Assembly: GCA_913062925.1 (NCBI GenBank)
Contig: CAJXWJ010000023.1
Span: 1-48,763 of the forward strand
Source of the DNA: an uncultured Pseudorhodobacter sp.
Lineage (GTDB): Bacteria > Pseudomonadota > Alphaproteobacteria > Rhodobacterales > Rhodobacteraceae
DNA length: 48,763 nucleotides
Direction: 5' to 3'
A program made the translations under genes and the position numbers. Positions within the stretch are counted from its first letter, which is position 1, and every line of letters begins with the position of its first letter. Under the pieces are notes generated by a model, which searched no databases, was not told where the DNA came from, and saw only the letters and a list, made by a program, of their open reading frames with translations. Below are positions 24,270 to 32,640 of this stretch, piece by piece.

Positions 24270-25876
24270 GAGCCCATCGTAAAGCATTGCGTGCCGCGGG
24301 CTTGCAGGCGGCGGCAGGCCAGATCGGCCTCGTGCTGGCTGAGCCCAAGGAAATTCGCATCATAGCCGCGATTGGTCTGCACGATTTTGCGCATACTGTT
24401 GCCAAGGGTGGCGTTTTCCGACAGCAGCGTTTGCATCAGCACGCGCTCGGCCTGACCATGAGTGTTAAAGCGGCCCACATTGATGCCATAGCTTTTCACG
24501 CCAGCGGTCGAGACATTGGTGACCACCTCGGTGATCGTCGCGGCGCGGTCGGTTGCAACCACATTTACCGCGTTGTCATAAATCGCCACTGCGCGTTTGG
24601 GTGGGCGCGGCGCCGAGACCAGTTTGAGCGCCGGCGCTTGTGCGGCCGAGGCGGTGATTTGCAGCGTCTCGGACTCTGTTGCGGTCGTGTCGCTTGGGTT
24701 TTCGTTATCAGCAACCAAATCTTCGGGCCGCGCTGGGGGTGCGCTTGCCGGCTGATCTGACGCAGCTGTGGCAAGAGCCAAGGCGCCCAGAATGTCATCG
24801 GCCATCGCAGCAACCGCCTGATCTGCGGCGGCGACGGTTTCGGTGTGATCGGCTGCATCTTCAAGGCTTGGTCGCGCGATTGGCCGAGGCGAGGTCGAGA
24901 CCGCCATCACCAACCGCAGGGTTTTTGCCGAAGATCCATCATAGCTTGGCAGTGCATCGGTGTTGGTATCAGCACTTGCCACCACTTCGTTATCTGCATT
25001 GCGCGGTGGCGTTGGAGGCACGGCGACTGCGCCCTTCTTGGCTTTGCGAAAGCCCAGATCCAACAGATCGGCCATTTTGGCATTGCGCATTGCTGTCGAT
25101 GTGCCGCCAAAAACAGTGGCAATAATGCGCACGCCGTCGCGTTCCGCCGAGCCGGTCAGGTTGAAACCGGCAGGCCCCGTATAGCCGGTTTTGATGCCAT
25201 CGGCGCCCTTATAGGCATCCAGAAACTTGCGGTTTGTGCTGGAAACCGTGGCCAGACCGGCATCGGTGCTGCGCCGCGAGAAGATGTTGTAATATTGGGG
25301 GAAATCATAGAACAGATGCCGGCCTAAGATCGTCATGTCATGCGCGCTGGATTTATGGCCCTTAGCCGTCAGCCCGTTGGCGTTCTTGAAGGTCGAGTTT
25401 TTCATCCCCAAGGCACGGGCCGTGCGGGTCATCCGCGCGCTAAACCGCTCGGGTGTGCCGTCAATCGCATCGCCCATCGCGGCGGCAGCGTCATTGGCCG
25501 ATTTCACCGCAGCCGCGCGGATCAAATAGCGCAGCTGAATCTTTTGCCCCGCCCGCAGGCCAAGCCGCGAGGGCGCTTGCGCTGCGGCATTTTTCGATAC
25601 GGTGATCATGGTATCAAGCGACATCCGCCCTGCTTCGATCTCGCCAAAGACGATGTAAAGCGTCATCATCTTGGTCAACGAGGCAGGGTGCAGCGGCGTG
25701 TCGGCGTTCTCAGAATAAAGCGTCTCGCCGGTGCGGGCGTCCATGACAAAGGCAGCATAGGGAGGCGCGGCAAAGGCGCTGGGCGCTTGCACAAGCATCG
25801 CCATCAGCGTTACCGCCAAAAGACATAGGAAACGACGGACAAATTGCCCGATTTGGCCGTAAGCCGCTGTGATCAT
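24266..25876 (-). CDS. D-alanyl-D-alanine carboxypeptidase with C-terminal SPOR domain
   Basis: This penicillin-binding protein of the PBP5 class trims the terminal D-Ala from peptidoglycan pentapeptides. Of 536 residues, the first 36 are a signal peptide (ending PSAFAA). The catalytic motifs are SLTK at 66-69, SAN at 126-128 and KTG at 229-231. An alanine- and threonine-rich linker follows (about 290-450), then a SPOR domain (about 455-533, VKSYGINVGRFNTHGQAERV), which binds denuded glycan at the septum. The SPOR tail is common in alphaproteobacterial DacA/DacC and is absent from E. coli PBP5. The 3' end overlaps tsaC by 4 bases. Confidence 0.92.
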   Translation of the reverse strand: MITAAYGQIGQFVRRFLCLLAVTLMAMLVQAPSAFAAPPYAAFVMDARTGETLYSENADTPLHPASLTKMMTLYIVFGEIEAGRMSLDTMITVSKNAAAQAPSRLGLRAGQKIQLRYLIRAAAVKSANDAAAAMGDAIDGTPERFSARMTRTARALGMKNSTFKNANGLTAKGHKSSAHDMTILGRHLFYDFPQYYNIFSRRSTDAGLATVSSTNRKFLDAYKGADGIKTGYTGPAGFNLTGSAERDGVRIIATVFGGTSTAMRNAKMADLLDLGFRKAKKGAVAVPPTPPRNADNEVVASADTNTDALPSYDGSSAKTLRLVMAVSTSPRPIARPSLEDAADHTETVAAADQAVAAMADDILGALALATAASDQPASAPPARPEDLVADNENPSDTTATESETLQITASAAQAPALKLVSAPRPPKRAVAIYDNAVNVVATDRAATITEVVTNVSTAGVKSYGINVGRFNTHGQAERVLMQTLLSENATLGNSMRKIVQTNRGYDANFLGLSQHEADLACRRLQARGTQCFTMGS

Positions 25877-26029
25877 TTTTCTGCCTCGTTAGCCCCTCTT
25901 TTGACGGGAGCCTATATTCTGCTTGAAAGGATGCTAACACGGGTTTGGCATTAGGAAAACCCCTTGAATTCAAAGGATTTCAGCTTGTTTTGCCTTCGGC
26001 CTGTGGCGTCAAAACTTAGCGGCGCGCTA

Positions 26030-26737
26030 CTATAGGTTGTGGGTCGCTTTGATCTGAACCACTAGATCAGGCAGGGTTTCCAGCGAGGGCAGGCTATGAA
26101 ACCGCGGCTCGGCCTGCGGTGGTTCGGCATGTTCAAGCGCCCAGGTGATCCCATGCGGCACATGCACGCCCCAGCCCCCGGCAGCAATAGCAGGCAAAAC
26201 ATCCGATTTCAGTGAATTTCCAACCATCATCGCCTGCGACGCACCTGTGCCGTGGCGGGCAAAGATCCGGCGATAGACTTCGGGGGTTTTGTCGGAAACA
26301 ATTTCGACGCCGTGAAACAGATCGCCCAGACCCGATTGCGCGACTTTGCGTTCCTGATCCAGCAGATCGCCCTTGGTAATGACCAAGACTTTGAACTCTG
26401 CCGCCAGCGCCTCGACCGCCGCGCGGGCATGGGGCAAAAGGTCTACCGGATGGCGCAGCATCTCGCGCCCCGCGGCCAAGATCTCGCTGATGACCGAAGC
26501 GGGCACGCGGCCTTCGGTGACCTCGATCGCGGTTTCGATCATCGACAGGGTAAAGCCTTTGATACCAAAGCCATAATGCCCCAGATTGCGCCGCTCGGCC
26601 GCCAGCAGGCGGTCGTGCAGGTGGTTGGTCTCGGCGTGATCGGACAGCAGATCGGTAAAGCGATCCTGCGTCAGACGAAAAAAGCTTTCGTTCTGCCAAA
26701 GCGTGTCGTCGGCATCAAATCCAATGGTTGTTAGCAT
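26030..26737 (-). CDS. HAD-family hydrolase (phosphatase)
   Basis: The 235-residue protein has the four haloacid-dehalogenase motifs: GFDADDTLW with the nucleophile Asp8 and general acid Asp10, VLVITKGD, a Lys in SDKTPEVY, and [13 protein letters not shown] with the magnesium Asp. The cap inserted after motif I is helical, as in phosphoglycolate-phosphatase-like members. The dephosphorylated substrate is unknown. The gene starts with ATG preceded by GGGGGC. It is divergent from clpS and appears monocistronic. Confidence 0.85.
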   Translation of the reverse strand: MLTTIGFDADDTLWQNESFFRLTQDRFTDLLSDHAETNHLHDRLLAAERRNLGHYGFGIKGFTLSMIETAIEVTEGRVPASVISEILAAGREMLRHPVDLLPHARAAVEALAAEFKVLVITKGDLLDQERKVAQSGLGDLFHGVEIVSDKTPEVYRRIFARHGTGASQAMMVGNSLKSDVLPAIAAGGWGVHVPHGITWALEHAEPPQAEPRFHSLPSLETLPDLVVQIKATHNL

Positions 26738-26851
26738 TTTGCCCCCTTGTGGCTTAAGGGATCAGCCCTTGGGCCTTTTCGCAAGCGAGAATTGCGCTAT
26801 ACTACGCAACAGCCTACCCCGAGCCGAATCTGCTTAACGGAGAGTATCTGC

Positions 26852-27205
26852 GTGACCCTTATTGCTGCCTTGGTTGACCCTGTCATGTCCAACGACCCAA
26901 ATGGGCCGGAGGGTGATAGCTCTATCCTGACCAAGACCAAGCCGCGCAGCCAGCGGCCGCCTTTGTATAAGGTCATGCTTTTGAACGATGATTTCACGCC
27001 GATGGAATTTGTCGTGCATGTTTTAGAGCGGTTCTTTGGCCTGAACCACGCGCAAAGTTTTGAAATTATGCTGACCGTTCACAAAAAGGGTCTGGCTGTG
27101 GTTGGGGTGTTTTCGGCAGAAATCGCCGAAACCAAAGTGGCGCAGGTGATGGACTTTGCGCGCAGGCATCAGCATCCGCTGCAATGCACCATGGAAAAAG
27201 AATAG
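26852..27205 (+). CDS. clpS: ATP-dependent Clp protease adaptor ClpS
   Basis: ClpS binds N-degron residues (Leu, Phe, Tyr, Trp) and delivers the proteins to ClpAP. The conserved core is [21 protein letters not shown], with the Asn-Asp pocket, and [21 protein letters not shown], with the His that contacts the N-terminal amine. The GTG at 26852 is preceded by ACGGAGAG eight bases upstream and gives 117 residues. ATG 26885 gives 106 residues but has no ribosome-binding site. The variable N-terminal arm docks on ClpA, so the choice matters for its length. clpA is not in the window. The rsmC-like gene follows 6 bases later. Confidence 0.92.
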   Translation: MTLIAALVDPVMSNDPNGPEGDSSILTKTKPRSQRPPLYKVMLLNDDFTPMEFVVHVLERFFGLNHAQSFEIMLTVHKKGLAVVGVFSAEIAETKVAQVMDFARRHQHPLQCTMEKE

Positions 27206-27211
27206 AGTTTT

Positions 27212-28180
27212 ATGCGGTCTGCAAGATTAGAACTGGCGCTGGCCAGCGGTGCTTTGGTGCTGCCGGCTTCGGGAAATATCGTGGTGATGCGTCCGCGCGC
27301 AGGCGATGATCTGTCAATGCTGCCGCAAGATCAGGTGGTGGTGCAGACGGGGTTCAAGCCCGATTACGATTACTTTGCCGCCCAAGGCTACCGCATGGGC
27401 CCCGGCGAGGCCGCGGTGGCGATTGTCTGCGTGCCGCGCGCCAAGGCCGAGGCCCGCGCGATGATGGCGCAGGCGATGGGGGCCGCGCTGATCGTTGTCG
27501 ACGGGCAAAAGACCGATGGCATCGAAAGCCTGTTGAAAGATTGCAAGGCCTTGGGCCTGCAAGTGGGCGAGGCTTTGTCGAAAGCCCATGGCAAGCTTGC
27601 GCTTGTCACCCCGGGGCCGCAACTGGCGGCTTGGGCGGCTGCACCTTTCGAGATTGATGGCTTTCGCACTTTGCCGGGGGTTTTCTCGGCTGATGGTCCT
27701 GACCGCGGCTCGGTGCTGCTCGCGCAGGCTTTGCCTGCGAAAATGCCGGCGCGTGTGGCCGATTTGGGCGCGGGCTGGGGCTATCTGAGCCGTGCGATTT
27801 TGGCGCATGCCACGGTGCAAAGCCTTGATCTGATCGAGGCCGAGGCGGTGGCCTTGGACTGTGCGCGGCTGAACGTGATTGATCCACGCGCGCAGTTCAT
27901 CTGGGCCGATGCGCTGGCCTATAAGACCTTGAAACCATGGGATATGGTGGTGATGAACCCGCCGTTTCATGCCGGGCGCGAGGCCGAAGCCAGCCTTGGC
28001 ATGGGCTTTATCAAGGCAGCGCATCGCGGGTTGCTGCCTTCGGGTCAGCTGTTTATGGTGGCAAACCGGCATCTGCCCTATGACAAGCTGCTGGTCAGCC
28101 TGTTCAAACAGGTCGAGGTGATCGCCAGCGATTCCGCCTTTACCGTGACGCGTGCCGCCTATCCTATTCGCGGCAAATAA
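27212..28180 (+). CDS. rsmC: 16S rRNA guanine-N2 methyltransferase, RsmC-like
   Basis: RsmC methylates G1207 of 16S rRNA in the assembled 30S subunit. The 322-residue protein has the RsmC two-domain plan: a degenerate N-terminal methyltransferase-like half (1 to about 150) and a catalytic C-terminal half with the SAM loop VADLGAGWGYLSRAI, DALAYK, and the NPPFHAG motif of guanine-N2 methyltransferases. RlmG is a related alternative. The gene is only 6 bases behind clpS, and its ribosome-binding site overlaps the clpS end, so the two form an operon. It ends flush against the convergent lipoprotein gene. Confidence 0.88.
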   Translation: MRSARLELALASGALVLPASGNIVVMRPRAGDDLSMLPQDQVVVQTGFKPDYDYFAAQGYRMGPGEAAVAIVCVPRAKAEARAMMAQAMGAALIVVDGQKTDGIESLLKDCKALGLQVGEALSKAHGKLALVTPGPQLAAWAAAPFEIDGFRTLPGVFSADGPDRGSVLLAQALPAKMPARVADLGAGWGYLSRAILAHATVQSLDLIEAEAVALDCARLNVIDPRAQFIWADALAYKTLKPWDMVVMNPPFHAGREAEASLGMGFIKAAHRGLLPSGQLFMVANRHLPYDKLLVSLFKQVEVIASDSAFTVTRAAYPIRGK

Positions 28181-28549
28181 CTATTTTGGAAATTCTGCGC
28201 GGCAGCTGCTGATCGCGGGGGCGGCCTCGGTGGCTTGGGCCGCGCGTTTGGCTTTCAGGCTGGCAAGCTTGGCCGCTTCGGCCACAAGATCAACAGCAAC
28301 CGCGCTGCGTTCGGTTGTGGTGACATCATCCAGACACATCTGCGCCACGCCCCCGGCCGAGCAATCGACAAAGCGGGTGCGTAAAACCTCTTTTTCTTCA
28401 AAGGCATAGCCGCGCTTTAGATTGCCTTCGACCTCGACAATCAGCCGGTCTACCACCCGCATATCGCGGGTCACGCTGGCGATGCAGCGCTCTTGCGGCG
28501 TGCCGCAGCCGATCAGCAACAGCGGCATCAGAAAGCTAAATTTGCGCAT
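28181..28549 (-). CDS. Small uncharacterised lipoprotein
   Basis: This 122-residue protein has a short signal sequence ending in a lipobox (LLLIGC, Cys15) and an otherwise polar, mainly helical mature part. Five further cysteines (about residues 22, 63, 72 and near 115, with CSAGGVAQMC in the middle) could form disulfides in the periplasm. The tail is alanine-rich (SLKAKRAAQATEAAPA). I do not recognise the family. It is convergent with rsmC without a gap and divergent from hemF. Confidence 0.6.
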   Translation of the reverse strand: MRKFSFLMPLLLIGCGTPQERCIASVTRDMRVVDRLIVEVEGNLKRGYAFEEKEVLRTRFVDCSAGGVAQMCLDDVTTTERSAVAVDLVAEAAKLASLKAKRAAQATEAAPAISSCRAEFPK

Positions 28550-28577
28550 CTTGCCCTCGGGTTTGCGTAAGTTGACT

Positions 28578-28606
28578 TTGACTATAGGCCCATTGGCTTG
28601 TTATGC
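28578..28606 (+). promoter_or_regulatory. Weak candidate sigma-70-type promoter for hemF
   Basis: TTGACT at 28578-28583 is followed after 17-18 bases by TTATGC/TATGCC, about 30 bases before the hemF start. The -35 box is good and the -10 box poor. A tandem TTGACTTTGACT stands here. No FNR-type TTGAT-N4-ATCAA site was seen. Confidence 0.3.
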
Positions 28607-28634
28607 CAGTGCCAGACGGGTTTGGGAGCGGAAG

Positions 28635-29495
28635 ATGAGCGAAGATTTCACCGAGAAAAAAGCACGGGCGGCCGAGTGGTTTCGCAGCCTGCGCGATGAA
28701 ATTGTCACCTCTTTCGAGGCGCTTGAAGATGCGCATGGCACCGGGCCTGTGGGCCGGTTTGAAGTCACACCGACAACCCGCGCCGATGGTGGCGGCGGTC
28801 TGATGTCGGTGATGCGCGGCGGGCGGGTGTTCGAAAAGGTCGGCGTCAATGTCAGCGCCGTGCATGGCACCTTGGGCGAGCGGGCGCAAAAGGCGATGGC
28901 CGCGCGCGGTGTGCCGGGCATGGCGGATGATCCTCGGTTTTGGGCCAGCGGCATCAGCCTTGTCGCCCATATGGTGAACCCGCATTGCCCTGCCGTGCAT
29001 ATGAACACGCGGATGTTCTGGACGCCGCACGCCTGCTGGTTTGGCGGTGGGTCGGATTTGAACCCCTGTCTGGAATACGCAGAGGACACCGCGCATTTTC
29101 ACGCCCAGATGCAGGCGGCCTGCGATGCGCATGACGCGGGCTATTACACCAAGTTCAAAGCTTGGGCGGATGAATATTTCTTTGTGCCGCATCGTGGCCG
29201 CGCCCGTGGCGTTGGCGGCATCTTTTACGACGATCTGAACACCGGCGATTGGGAGGCCGATTTCTCGTTTACCCAAGACGTCGGCCGCGCCTTCTTGCCC
29301 GCCTTTGTGCCCCTGACCGAAAAGCGGGTCGATACCGCTTGGACCGAGGCCGACCGCGAGGCGCAATTGGTACACCGCGGGCTTTATGCCGAATATAACC
29401 TTGTCTACGACCGTGGTACCAAATTCGGGCTAGAGACCGGGCATGATGCCAATGCGGTTCTGATGAGCCTGCCGCCCTTGGCCAAATGGGTCTAG
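28635..29495 (+). CDS. hemF: Oxygen-dependent coproporphyrinogen III oxidase
   Basis: HemF uses O2 to decarboxylate coproporphyrinogen III to protoporphyrinogen IX in heme (and, where present, bacteriochlorophyll) synthesis. The 286-residue product contains the family blocks RADGGGGLMSVMRGG, NPHCPAVHMNTRMFW, WFGGGSDLNPC, GGIFYDDLN and EYNLVYDRGTKFGL. ATG 28635 follows GGGAGCGGAAG. hemE and hemC lie about 6-8 kb away on the same window, but they are not in an operon with hemF. The anaerobic enzyme HemN is not seen here. Confidence 0.95.
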   Translation: MSEDFTEKKARAAEWFRSLRDEIVTSFEALEDAHGTGPVGRFEVTPTTRADGGGGLMSVMRGGRVFEKVGVNVSAVHGTLGERAQKAMAARGVPGMADDPRFWASGISLVAHMVNPHCPAVHMNTRMFWTPHACWFGGGSDLNPCLEYAEDTAHFHAQMQAACDAHDAGYYTKFKAWADEYFFVPHRGRARGVGGIFYDDLNTGDWEADFSFTQDVGRAFLPAFVPLTEKRVDTAWTEADREAQLVHRGLYAEYNLVYDRGTKFGLETGHDANAVLMSLPPLAKWV

Positions 29496-29592
29496 TGATG
29501 GCGGTGTGATGTAAAACTTTTACCTGAGTTTCACGGCGTCGTGATCCTTGGCGCCTAGGCCGAAAGGGTATTGCAACCCTAGAGAGGCCAAA

Positions 29593-31335
29593 ATGAAACT
29601 TCGCACTCTGCTTTTGACCGCGACGGCACTGACCGGATTTGCCCATATCGCTGCTGCTGGCGATCTAAGCTTTACCGCCGTCGCGGCCCCAACCGAAGAT
29701 GCCATCAAGCGCAGCGTTGTTGCCACGGCTTCGGCGATGATGGATGGGGTCGAAGTCCCCTTGGCTTATCATGTGATCGCCCGCAGCGGCGATGTGCATG
29801 GCGAGGGCACCTTTGCCCAAATGATCGATCGCGATGGCAAGCCGCTGATGGCAGGCGATGCGACGAAGATTTCAAACTCGGCTGACTTTACCTCGTTGTT
29901 GCCGGTTGGGGGCAAGCTGTTCTCGATCACGCATTTTGAAGACAATCCGGCGGGCATGTATCTGAGCGAATTGGCGCAGGACGCGGACGGCAATCTCAGC
30001 ATGACCTCGACCAAGCCACTGAGCTTTGCGGGTTTGGGCGGTCTTTGGTTGCCCTGTGCAGGCTCGGTTTCGCCTTGGAACACGCATTTAGGGTCTGAAG
30101 AATACCCAGATGACGCGCGCGCTTTTGAAGCGGCAGCGACGGTTGACGCGCTTTCAGATGATGCCATCGGAATGGCACCCTATTTCGGGCTTGATGCAGC
30201 CAGCATGACGGTGGATGCGTTTAAGGCCGCCTATAACCCCTATAACTACGGCTTTGTGAACGAGATTTCGGTTGCCGAATCTGGCGATGCGACCATCGTC
30301 AAGCATTACGCGATGGGCCGTGTTGCGGTTGAATTGCCATGGGTGATGCCCGACCAGAAGACGGTTTATATCACCGATGATGGTTCGAACACCGGTCTGT
30401 TCATGTTCCACGCCGACACTGCGGGTGATCTGACCGCTGGCAATCTTTACGCGGCAAAATGGGTGCAAACCTCGGATGTCAACGGCGGCGCGGCCAATCT
30501 TGAGTGGGTTGATCTGGGCCATGCCGATCAGGCTTCGGTGCAGGCTGGCATGGAAAAGGGCGTTTCGTTCTCGGATATGTTTGAGGTTGCCGAGTTTAAC
30601 GCTGATGGCTCTTGCCCCGAAGGCTTTGCCTCGTCGAATGCTGGTGGTGCCGCCGAATGCCTGAAGATCAAAGCGGGCATGGAAATGCTGGCCTCGCGTC
30701 TGGAAACCCGCCGTGTTGCTTCGATGATGGGGGCCACCACCGAATTCCGTAAGATGGAAGGTCTGGCCTTTAGCCCCGAGAAGAACGCGCTGTTCTTGGC
30801 GATGTCCGAAGTCTCCAAGGGCATGATGGATGCCGATGAAAAGGCAGATAAGGGCGGTCGCAACGATGTGCGCGTGCCAAAGAACGCTTGTGGCGTGGTT
30901 TACGAGCTGGCGCTGGATGCTGCCTTCAAAGCCACCACAATGACCGGCCTTATCGCAGGCAAGCCGATGGAATATGGCGCGGACAGCCCCTACGCTGGCG
31001 GCACCTGTGACATCGACGGCATCGCGAACCCTGATAACCTCAGCTTTATCCCCGGCTACAACACCCTGTTGATCGGCGAAGACACCGGCTCGGGCCATCA
31101 GAATGACGCGGTTTGGGCGATGGATCTGGCCAAGGGTGATCTGGTGCGGATCATGACCACGCCTTACGGATCAGAAGCGACGTCGGTTGATTGGTATTCG
31201 AATGTGAACGGTCATGCCTATCTGATGACCGTGGTGCAGCACCCTTATGGCGAAAGCGATCAGGACAAACTGCAAGACCCAATGGATGCCCGCGCCTATG
31301 TTGGCTACCTTGGTCCCTTTCCGGCTGTGAAGTAA
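29593..31335 (+). CDS. PhoX-family (DUF839) exported phosphatase
   Basis: PhoX enzymes are monomeric periplasmic alkaline phosphatases using iron and calcium. This 580-residue protein has the PhoX/DUF839 motif CAGSVSPWNTHLGSEEY (residues about 156-172), GLFMFHADT and GEDTGSGHQND. The signal peptide (1 to about 22, LRTLLLTATALTGFAHIAAA) has no twin-arginine pair, so export is probably by Sec, unlike well-studied PhoX enzymes, which use Tat. Start 29593 has AGAGAGG upstream. No clear Pho box is visible. A strong hairpin follows. Phosphatase activity is likely but not certain, since DUF839 paralogues exist. Confidence 0.85.
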   Translation: MKLRTLLLTATALTGFAHIAAAGDLSFTAVAAPTEDAIKRSVVATASAMMDGVEVPLAYHVIARSGDVHGEGTFAQMIDRDGKPLMAGDATKISNSADFTSLLPVGGKLFSITHFEDNPAGMYLSELAQDADGNLSMTSTKPLSFAGLGGLWLPCAGSVSPWNTHLGSEEYPDDARAFEAAATVDALSDDAIGMAPYFGLDAASMTVDAFKAAYNPYNYGFVNEISVAESGDATIVKHYAMGRVAVELPWVMPDQKTVYITDDGSNTGLFMFHADTAGDLTAGNLYAAKWVQTSDVNGGAANLEWVDLGHADQASVQAGMEKGVSFSDMFEVAEFNADGSCPEGFASSNAGGAAECLKIKAGMEMLASRLETRRVASMMGATTEFRKMEGLAFSPEKNALFLAMSEVSKGMMDADEKADKGGRNDVRVPKNACGVVYELALDAAFKATTMTGLIAGKPMEYGADSPYAGGTCDIDGIANPDNLSFIPGYNTLLIGEDTGSGHQNDAVWAMDLAKGDLVRIMTTPYGSEATSVDWYSNVNGHAYLMTVVQHPYGESDQDKLQDPMDARAYVGYLGPFPAVK

Positions 31336-31348
31336 GCTTGCTTTCCTG

Positions 31349-31378
31349 CTCTGGCTGCGGGATACCCCGCAGCCAGAG
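31349..31378 (+). terminator. Perfect 13-bp hairpin downstream of phoX
   Basis: CTCTGGCTGCGGG (31349-31361) pairs perfectly with 31366-31378 around ATAC. There is no T tract after it, so it may protect the mRNA 3' end or reduce read-through rather than terminate by itself. It ends 15 bases before the next start codon. Confidence 0.65.
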
Positions 31379-31393
31379 ATAGGGAGATGCCAG

Positions 31394-31747
31394 ATGGCCG
31401 ATATTCAGATCAAAGCGGCCTATGGTTCGGTGGTCGAAGAAGACGAAGACGCGCTGCTGTTCATCGCCTTTGCCGAGGGCGAGGATGACGACGGGTCTTA
31501 TGTTGTGCTGCAACAACCACTGGAAGGTGGTCCGGTGCGGCTCGAGGTTAATGACGAGAACTTCGCGGCCGAGGATGCTTTGGAAAGCGTCACTTTGCTG
31601 GGCGATGATCTGCTTTTGACCATTCGCGCCACGAAAACTTCGAAATTTGGCTTTGCTGGCACGATTTTGATCGGGCTTGCGGGCTGTGAAGACCGCGACG
31701 AGACGCTGGCCGCGCTGCGCGTGATGTTGGGGCCGATCTTCGCCTAG
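31394..31747 (+). CDS. Small acidic protein, Imm10-like pattern
   Basis: The 117-residue protein is strongly acidic and predicted mostly beta-strand. Its pattern, an acidic start then ALLFIAFAEGE, SYVVLQQPLEGG, VRLEVNDENF, ALESVTLLGDDLLLTI and a final helix LAALRVMLGPIF, resembles Imm10-family proteins, some of which are immunity proteins of polymorphic toxins. The similarity is from pattern only. No toxin gene is adjacent. AGGGAG precedes the start. It follows phoX after the hairpin, and its TAG overlaps the stop of the convergent transporter in CTAG at 31744-31747. Confidence 0.6.
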   Translation: MADIQIKAAYGSVVEEDEDALLFIAFAEGEDDDGSYVVLQQPLEGGPVRLEVNDENFAAEDALESVTLLGDDLLLTIRATKTSKFGFAGTILIGLAGCEDRDETLAALRVMLGPIFA

Positions 31748-32640
31748 GGCTGATTGCGCAACAACAGCGCGATGCCTGCGATCACCACTGCCATGCCTGC
31801 GATTTGCCTTTTGCTTACCGCTTGGCGAAACACATAGCGCGACACGGCGGTGGCAAGGATCACCTCGACTAAGGCAAGGGTGCGGATATTCGCAGCCGAG
31901 GTCAGCGAAAACCCGATAAACCAGAATTGCGAGGCAAAGGCCCCCAAAAAGCCCGCGCCCAGCGATGATTTCCAGACCCTAAAGCTGGCGGCAAGCGCTG
32001 GGCGATTGAACAGCGCCATCCAAAGCGCCAGCAGGCTGGCTTGCAGCGTTAAACTCAGCACCAGCGTCGTGGTGGCGCGGATCAGGAAATCGCCCTGCGC
32101 CAGCCCAGTGATGCCGCCGCGAAACCCGATCGCCGAGATGCCAAACAACAGCCCCGCGAACAATCCGGTCAGTGCGGGGGTCAGCTCGGCCAAGGCTGCG
32201 CCGCGTTTGACCGAGATCAGCAGAACCCCCGCGGTGGCGATGCCTATGGCCAAAAGCATTGGCGGCGTCAGCGGATCGCCAAGGATCAGCGCTGCGCTGA
32301 CCGCCACAAGCACCGGCTCGGTCTTGATCCAAGCGGTGGTGACGGCAAAGCTGCGGGTCTGCATCAGCCGCAGCATCAGCGCGGTCGCGCCGATCTGGGC
32401 CAGCGCGCCCAAGGCGGTAAAGCCAAGCGCGCGCAAGGGGATCTGCGGGATCGCCTGACCGCTGATCTGGCTGACCAAGATCAGGAAAATCACCGCAAAG
32501 GGCAGGCCAAACAAAAACCGCACCTGCGTCGCCCCCACGGTGCCAATCGCGGCGGTCAGGCTGGCTTGGGTCGCGTTGCGTGCGGTTTGCGCCACCGAGG
32601 CGGTCAGTGCCGCCCCGATCCAAAGCGCGGTATCAGCCAC
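31744..32640 (-). CDS. EamA-family (DMT) transporter
   Basis: The 298-residue protein has about ten membrane helices in two EamA repeats (roughly 1-140 and 150-295). TTAWIKTEPVLVAVSAALILGDPLTP at the end of the first repeat is the typical helix-5 signature (cited here in fragments: TTAWIKTEP, LILGDPLTP). Substrate unknown; relatives export amino acids or metabolites. It overlaps the upstream aminotransferase gene by 8 bases, so the two form an operon, which suggests that the transporter moves an amino acid or keto acid related to that enzyme. This is inference. Confidence 0.8.
   Translation of the reverse strand: MADTALWIGAALTASVAQTARNATQASLTAAIGTVGATQVRFLFGLPFAVIFLILVSQISGQAIPQIPLRALGFTALGALAQIGATALMLRLMQTRSFAVTTAWIKTEPVLVAVSAALILGDPLTPPMLLAIGIATAGVLLISVKRGAALAELTPALTGLFAGLLFGISAIGFRGGITGLAQGDFLIRATTTLVLSLTLQASLLALWMALFNRPALAASFRVWKSSLGAGFLGAFASQFWFIGFSLTSAANIRTLALVEVILATAVSRYVFRQAVSKRQIAGMAVVIAGIALLLRNQP

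Noticed and set aside
25964-25973. TTGAATTCAA palindrome upstream of dacC as a regulator site
   Set aside because: Ten bases only, wrong spacing for FNR-type sites and no second copy nearby.
29511-29523. Palindrome GTAAAA-C-TTTTAC between hemF and phoX as a Pho box
   Set aside because: It does not match the CTGTCAT-type direct repeats of Pho boxes; the AT-rich palindrome is short enough to be chance or part of a promoter.
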